A stretch of DNA of 9,867 nucleotides from Nitrospinota bacterium (GTDB lineage: Bacteria > Nitrospinota_A > UBA7883). The stretch is taken from contig JAOUNV010000034.1 in NCBI GenBank assembly GCA_029880775.1, forward strand, positions 1-9,867, given 5' to 3'. The translations under genes and the position numbers were made by a program. Of the stretch, positions 5,868 to 9,867 are shown in pieces (positions within the stretch are counted from its first letter, which is position 1; every line of letters starts with the position of its first letter). Under the pieces are notes generated by a model. That model did no database searches. It saw nothing but the letters and a program-made list of their open reading frames with translations, and was not told where the DNA came from.

Positions 5868-8800
5868 TTAATCTCCTGCTCTCTCGTCCACGTATATCGC
5901 CTCGGCGGCGGCCATGCTGAATTCCAGGGATCGGCTATCGTTCCGCTCCATCGCCATGGCGAAAAACTTTTCCGCTTCCTCGCTCCGACCATCGGCCAGC
6001 CTGCTGGCGCCCAGAGCGTAAAGAGCCTGGGGCACCTTCCCCGCATCGGCCATCCGCTCCAGCATCTTATCCTCGGCCACATTCCCCAGGTAGTAGCGGG
6101 CCAACGACGCCTGCCATGGCCTCACAGAAGCGGCCGCAATCCTTTTTTTCAAAATGGCTTTTTCACTTTGCCCCAGCTTTCCCATTCGCCAAGCGGCTCC
6201 CATCCATATGGACGACTCGCCGGAATGACCAGGCAGCGCTTGGGCGTATTGCTGAAACACTTCAAACGCCTCCTTGTAAAAGCCGCGAGTAATCAGCCAC
6301 GCGCCAAAATAGCGCCATTTCTCCTTGTTGTTTTCCATGGCGCGCATCGCCTCTTCTAGTGCGGCGGCGGCTTTGTCCGGGTCTTCTTTAATGGCGGCCT
6401 GGTAGTATCGCCCGGCGAAGTAATATGGCCTATCCTCCAACGGAGCGGACATGTGGGAGTGGGCGGCCATGGCGGCAGCCTTGTAAGCTTTAGCGTCCAT
6501 CAGCGTCCACCACAGCAGTGGAATCAGCTTCTTCTCCGTTGTGCCATTTCCCACTTCCGCCACGAAATCCAGGACCGCGGAGGGATCCCCCACCTGGATA
6601 AAATGCTCCACCGCGCCATGGAAATAGTAACCAGGCGGATTATGGACGGAGTAATCGCGCAGCAGGCTTGCCGCTTCCTTTTTGTTGTTCTGGCGCAGAT
6701 GAAACATAGCCAGCCGCGCCGGCGCCGGGCCGGAGGGGTATCTCTCCACTCCCATACGGTAATGCATGGCCGCTTCTGTTTTCTCCCCCAAGATCTCCGC
6801 CCCCCTGGCGTAGACAGCTATGGACTCGCTCCCCCACGCCCCGTTCACCCGCTTCGCCAGCTTCCGCGCCTCCTTTCCCCTCCCCTGGGCCAGGGACAGC
6901 TCCGCCAGCCTGATTCTGGCGTTCAGATAGACGGAAGAGCCATCATCAGTCTTTAAATAATCGAGAAGAACATTTTCCGCTTTGGCGGGCCGGGAACTTT
7001 TCTGGTACAGGTCCGCCAGCCGGGCTACCGCCTCCTGGCCGCCGATAAGCCGTGTGCCCCCCTGGTAATACTTCTCCGCAGCGATCATATCCCCGTTATC
7101 CTCCGCCCACAGCCCGGCATGGACCAGAAGCGCAGCCGAACCAGGAAACCTGAGCCCACCGATCCTGAAAAGCTTCTCCGCCTCCGGAAGATAGGCCACA
7201 TGGCGATACAAACGCGCGTCATAGGGATCTTGCTCAAGGGCTCCGCGCGCAAGCTCCCGGCTGATGGGGCGGTACCCCAGCCGCCAATATATTCGCGCCT
7301 GCCTCAGCGCCGCGCCCGGCGTGGGGTGAGACTTTGCCCGCAGAGCCTTTATCGTTTGCAAAGCGCGCGGTATGTTCGCCTCCTTGGCGCCGATATGCAG
7401 ATCGGCCACTTCCTCCAGCAGACGGATATCCGCGGATTCCAAATCTACTGTCCTGGCCGCCTCAAGCGCCTGTCTATCTTCGGCCCGATTCCTAAAGTTC
7501 CTTATTCTGGCCAGCATCGCCACCGATGAACCTGGCCATAAGCGGCCGATCACCCGGTTGAAGAAACTGGTCTCGTCATAATTTCCCGAATCGCGGCGCT
7601 CCGCCAGAAAGCAGAGATAAGCCGCCTCCTTGATCTCTTCGGTAAGGTACCGGGCAAGGAATGGATATGTGAGTATCCGCTCCTCTTCCTGCAGGCGGGT
7701 GGATTTGCCCAGGACTTCTATAGCCAGCGTCACTATTTCTTCCATGCCCGCCTCGCCAGTTTTGGCTGTGGAGACCTTTGCCGCCAGCTCTTTGGTTCTG
7801 CCCATCCACTCCAGGTCGGCAAGTTTCTCCGCCAGGTAGAGGCTTCGTCTGGAAACTTCCATCAGATACATCGGCGCCAGGCGGGCCATGGCCTGGCTAC
7901 CATGGACCGTGGAGTATTCCACTCCCAACATGAAATCGGGGTGATCCTTCAATATAGAAACAAGCTTCTGTACAGATTCCTCTTCCCGCCCAGTTTCGCG
8001 AGCCAGTCTGGCGGCCAGATACGCGGAAAGCCTCTTGCTCTTCTGGTCCCCGGCGGTATCGCGCCCTACCGCGTCGCTTTTCACCGCCGTATGGATCAGC
8101 TTCCACTCCACGTCAGGGGCGCCGGGAAACAGGGAATACGCCGCCGCCGGATATCCCAGCCCCAGCCACACCAGAGCGCGGCTCCGAGTCAGCGCCGGGT
8201 CGCTCGTCTCTACGAACAAAGTCGCCACCAGATGGTTGGCTACAGCCTGCTTCGCCAGCATGTCCGGCAGGGTCCGGGTCTGCTGGGCCGACTTGACATA
8301 CGCCATCCAAGAAAGAAGATTCGCCGTCCCCAGCAAAGCGCCCGGGTCCGTCTGGGTTGGCCCGATCTTCCTCCCCATGGCGGACATGGCCAAGAGAACA
8401 GCAGGAGTATCCATCCACTCCATCGCCTCCGGGACCAACCGGGCCGAGGCGCCTTTGAATTTGCCCACGAATTCCGGCTGTCGGACCGATTTTCCCAGCT
8501 TGCCCACCGCCTGGGCCAGAGCCTTGGCCAGAGCAGGTATATTTTTCGCGGTTCTCTTATGATCGGTGAATAGATCCACCTTGACTTCGAATGGCGCCTC
8601 TGCTCCCTTCACCTTGTAAGTCAACCTGTATGCCGATGGCTCCGTCTGCCTATGAACCCAGGTCACTTCCGCTTTTGTCGGGGCCTGGGCCTTGGCCGGG
8701 GCCGTGGCCTCCGGAAACAGCCTGGCGTATTCGCGGATTGCTTCGGCCAATCCTTCGGCCATACGTCGGTCATACATGGGCGCGTGAGCCATGTCGAATT

Positions 8801-9371
8801 CGGCCAGCAGCTTCTGCGCCGAAAGGGGGACACTTACTATTGAGGGGATCGGCTTACCGGTGGAGGGAGCGGAGACTATGGTCGGCTGAACCTGTTCCAT
8901 CGCATTGTCGCCGAGCAGCCATGTGTATGCCACAGCGGCAAATACCGCCATGCCAGCGGTGGCGACCAGCAGTCGGCCATAGCCCCGGGAGGGTACGGCA
9001 GGGGAAGTGGTGTCTTCGGCTGTGGGGGGGATCTCCCGCTTCGGTTTGGGCGCCGGTTCTTTCCTCTCCTTCGGCCTGGCTTTGACAGCCTGTTCCGGCG
9101 TGGCCACCGGTATCGGCCTGGGGATATGGTTTGGCTGGAATACGGCCTCCGCCTCCAGGGCGCCAAGGCTGGTGATGATTTTTTCCGCAACCTCTCTGGA
9201 TACATTGCGGACCAGAACAACCGGGGCTTTTTTCAGCAGGGCCTCTACCTGGATCTTTTCCTGGGGGGCTTTTTTGAATATCCGGACCAGACTATCGGCC
9301 ACCCGCCCCGCTTTTTCCTTTTCCACGGGAACCGAAACAATTGTTATGGTTCCTTTTTCCCTCCCCTCCAC
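5868..9371 (-). CDS. Large membrane-anchored TPR-like protein with N-terminal L7/L12-CTD-like domain (upstream paralogue)
   Basis: A 1167-residue protein with the same layout as its downstream neighbour. An L7/L12-CTD-like domain occupies about 9-80 (ITIVSVPV, then KKAPVVLVRNVSREVAEKI and LGALEAEAVF). A basic, proline-rich linker (84-118, KPKERKEPAPKPKRE-like) follows, then one hydrophobic helix at about 132-152. The juxtamembrane motif is HAPMYDRRMAEGLAEAIREY (196-215), and the C-terminal region of about 950 residues is helical and TPR-like. Clear TPR-type pairs lie at about 730-805, and an NlpI-like end module starts at PWQASLARYYLGNV (about 1085). The N-terminus should be cytoplasmic and the repeats outside. 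Both paralogues share motifs such as SWMAYVKSAQ/SWLAYIKSAH, AVANHL, RSR-L-W-GLGYPAAA and AAYLCF. The GTG at 9371 is preferred: AGGGG lies five bases before it and the protein then aligns without gaps to the paralogue from its own start. A GTG at 9395 would add eight residues but has no visible binding site. Function unknown; a scaffold or protein-binding role is the usual inference for TPR proteins. Confidence 0.9.
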   Translation of the reverse strand: MEGREKGTITIVSVPVEKEKAGRVADSLVRIFKKAPQEKIQVEALLKKAPVVLVRNVSREVAEKIITSLGALEAEAVFQPNHIPRPIPVATPEQAVKARPKERKEPAPKPKREIPPTAEDTTSPAVPSRGYGRLLVATAGMAVFAAVAYTWLLGDNAMEQVQPTIVSAPSTGKPIPSIVSVPLSAQKLLAEFDMAHAPMYDRRMAEGLAEAIREYARLFPEATAPAKAQAPTKAEVTWVHRQTEPSAYRLTYKVKGAEAPFEVKVDLFTDHKRTAKNIPALAKALAQAVGKLGKSVRQPEFVGKFKGASARLVPEAMEWMDTPAVLLAMSAMGRKIGPTQTDPGALLGTANLLSWMAYVKSAQQTRTLPDMLAKQAVANHLVATLFVETSDPALTRSRALVWLGLGYPAAAYSLFPGAPDVEWKLIHTAVKSDAVGRDTAGDQKSKRLSAYLAARLARETGREEESVQKLVSILKDHPDFMLGVEYSTVHGSQAMARLAPMYLMEVSRRSLYLAEKLADLEWMGRTKELAAKVSTAKTGEAGMEEIVTLAIEVLGKSTRLQEEERILTYPFLARYLTEEIKEAAYLCFLAERRDSGNYDETSFFNRVIGRLWPGSSVAMLARIRNFRNRAEDRQALEAARTVDLESADIRLLEEVADLHIGAKEANIPRALQTIKALRAKSHPTPGAALRQARIYWRLGYRPISRELARGALEQDPYDARLYRHVAYLPEAEKLFRIGGLRFPGSAALLVHAGLWAEDNGDMIAAEKYYQGGTRLIGGQEAVARLADLYQKSSRPAKAENVLLDYLKTDDGSSVYLNARIRLAELSLAQGRGKEARKLAKRVNGAWGSESIAVYARGAEILGEKTEAAMHYRMGVERYPSGPAPARLAMFHLRQNNKKEAASLLRDYSVHNPPGYYFHGAVEHFIQVGDPSAVLDFVAEVGNGTTEKKLIPLLWWTLMDAKAYKAAAMAAHSHMSAPLEDRPYYFAGRYYQAAIKEDPDKAAAALEEAMRAMENNKEKWRYFGAWLITRGFYKEAFEVFQQYAQALPGHSGESSIWMGAAWRMGKLGQSEKAILKKRIAAASVRPWQASLARYYLGNVAEDKMLERMADAGKVPQALYALGASRLADGRSEEAEKFFAMAMERNDSRSLEFSMAAAEAIYVDERAGD

Positions 9372-9419
9372 GGCTTCCCCTGTCTTATTCTCCACATTTC
9401 ATGGAAGATGGATAAAGGC

Positions 9420-9449
9420 AAAATAGCGCGACATACCTGGGCCTGGCAA
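9420..9449 (-). promoter_or_regulatory. Candidate sigma-70-type promoter for the TPR paralogue pair
   Basis: On the minus strand TTGCCA (9444-9449, five of six to TTGACA) is followed after 18 bases by TATTTT (9420-9425, four of six to TATAAT). It lies between the cstA stop and the giant-protein start and would give a leader of roughly 40 bases to the GTG at 9371. Pattern match only. If real, the two TPR genes are transcribed independently of cstA. Confidence 0.35.
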
Positions 9450-9456
9450 ATGGGGC

Positions 9457-9481
9457 CGTATGCCGCCAGTCGGGGCATACG
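9457..9481 (-). terminator. Hairpin just after the cstA-family gene; possible weak terminator
   Basis: Perfect inverted repeat GTATGCC/GGCATAC (9458-9464 with 9474-9480, extended by one C-G pair) around a nine-base loop, beginning 11 bases past the TAA at 9492-9494. No run of T follows on the minus strand, so it is not a standard Rho-independent terminator. It may instead protect the 3' end or be a protein-binding palindrome. Confidence 0.3.
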
Positions 9482-9491
9482 CGATGGTGTC

Positions 9492-9867
9492 TTACTCCTC
9501 CACCGGGACCAAAACCATGTCGCCATGTTTATCCTGGACAGGGCTCTTGATCTTTAAAAGCTCGGCCCAGCGCAAAATCGCCGAAGTTATCACCGCAGTG
9601 GCCAGTAGCATGATTACAACAGACACCACCGACAAAAAGTATAGTCCATTGGGCAAAAAGTTCCCCGTCACTGTCAAGTATCCGGCGTATAGCGTTATGA
9701 ACGCCACCACCATGGCGGGGACGCCGGTGATCCACGCATAGCGCGCCTTGCCCAGGCGGATGATCATTGTGGTGCCCACACACAAGGCGATGGAGGCCAG
9801 CAGTTGGTTGCTCATGCCGAAGACGGGCCAGATGGTGGTTATGTCCCCCATCACCACAAGGTAGCCC
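9492..9867 (-). CDS. cstA: CstA-family carbon starvation protein, C-terminal part (cut by right window edge)
   Basis: The last 124 residues of an inner-membrane transporter. CstA and its relatives import peptides or pyruvate when carbon is scarce. Recognition rests on the family signature near the C-terminus, TLWPLFG-like here as TIWPVFGMSNQLLASIAL, followed by a short cytoplasmic stretch with RYAWITGVP. Three hydrophobic helices are visible: SNQLLASIALCVGTTMII, AWITGVPAMVVAFITLYAGY and FLSVVSVVIMLLATAVI. A short charged tail ends ...VPVEE. The frame stays open to the right edge, upstream of the GTG at 9857, so that codon is internal and not a start. The rest of the gene, with most membrane helices, is outside. 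It lies about 120 bases upstream of the TPR pair, from which a hairpin and a candidate promoter may separate it. The family is confident; CstA versus the close paralogue BtsT/YjiY cannot be decided from this end alone. Confidence 0.9.
   Translation of the reverse strand, partial: GYLVVMGDITTIWPVFGMSNQLLASIALCVGTTMIIRLGKARYAWITGVPAMVVAFITLYAGYLTVTGNFLPNGLYFLSVVSVVIMLLATAVITSAILRWAELLKIKSPVQDKHGDMVLVPVEE

Noticed and set aside
7902..8573. Plus-strand open frame of 223 codons
   Set aside because: Antisense to a region of the upstream giant protein that is conserved in its paralogue; arginine- and histidine-rich shadow composition.
9492..9857. A complete small membrane protein starting at GTG 9857
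   Set aside because: The frame continues open to the window edge, and the sequence is the C-terminal end of a CstA-family transporter, so the GTG is an internal valine codon.

Overview
The window reads as one strand of a Gram-negative bacterial chromosome. All five protein-coding genes lie on the minus strand, and the longest stretch without a gene is about 120 bases. Signs of a cell envelope with an inner membrane are a CstA-family transporter, a two-helix sensor kinase and three other proteins with a single predicted membrane anchor. The DNA is moderately GC-rich. I cannot fix the taxon from sequence alone; a deltaproteobacterial-like or related environmental lineage would fit, but that is a guess.

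In transcription order (right to left): (1) the C-terminal end of a CstA-family carbon-starvation/peptide or pyruvate transporter, cut by the right edge; (2) a short gap with a hairpin and a candidate promoter; (3) a 1167-residue membrane-anchored TPR-type protein; (4) its 1158-residue paralogue; (5) a 122-base gap with a four-unit, 11-base-period direct repeat, a -10-like hexamer and a strong ribosome binding site; (6) a YfbK-type von Willebrand factor A (VWA) protein with an N-terminal membrane anchor; (7) six bases later, a sensor histidine kinase cut by the left edge.

The most unusual part is the tandem pair of giant proteins. Each has a small N-terminal domain that reads like the C-terminal domain of ribosomal protein L7/L12, then a linker and one predicted membrane helix. 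After that come a strongly conserved juxtamembrane motif (HAP..DRR.A.GLAEA.REYARLFP) and roughly 900 residues of helical, TPR-like repeats ending in an NlpI-like module. They are clearly homologous over their whole length but well diverged. I do not recognise the family and assign no function.

The VWA gene and the kinase form a tight translational pair. The repeat upstream of them has the spacing expected for an OmpR/PhoB-family response regulator, which suggests, but does not prove, that a two-component system including this kinase controls the pair. Whether the TPR proteins, the VWA protein and the kinase act together is inference from position only. No RNA gene, CRISPR array, insertion sequence or phage gene was seen.
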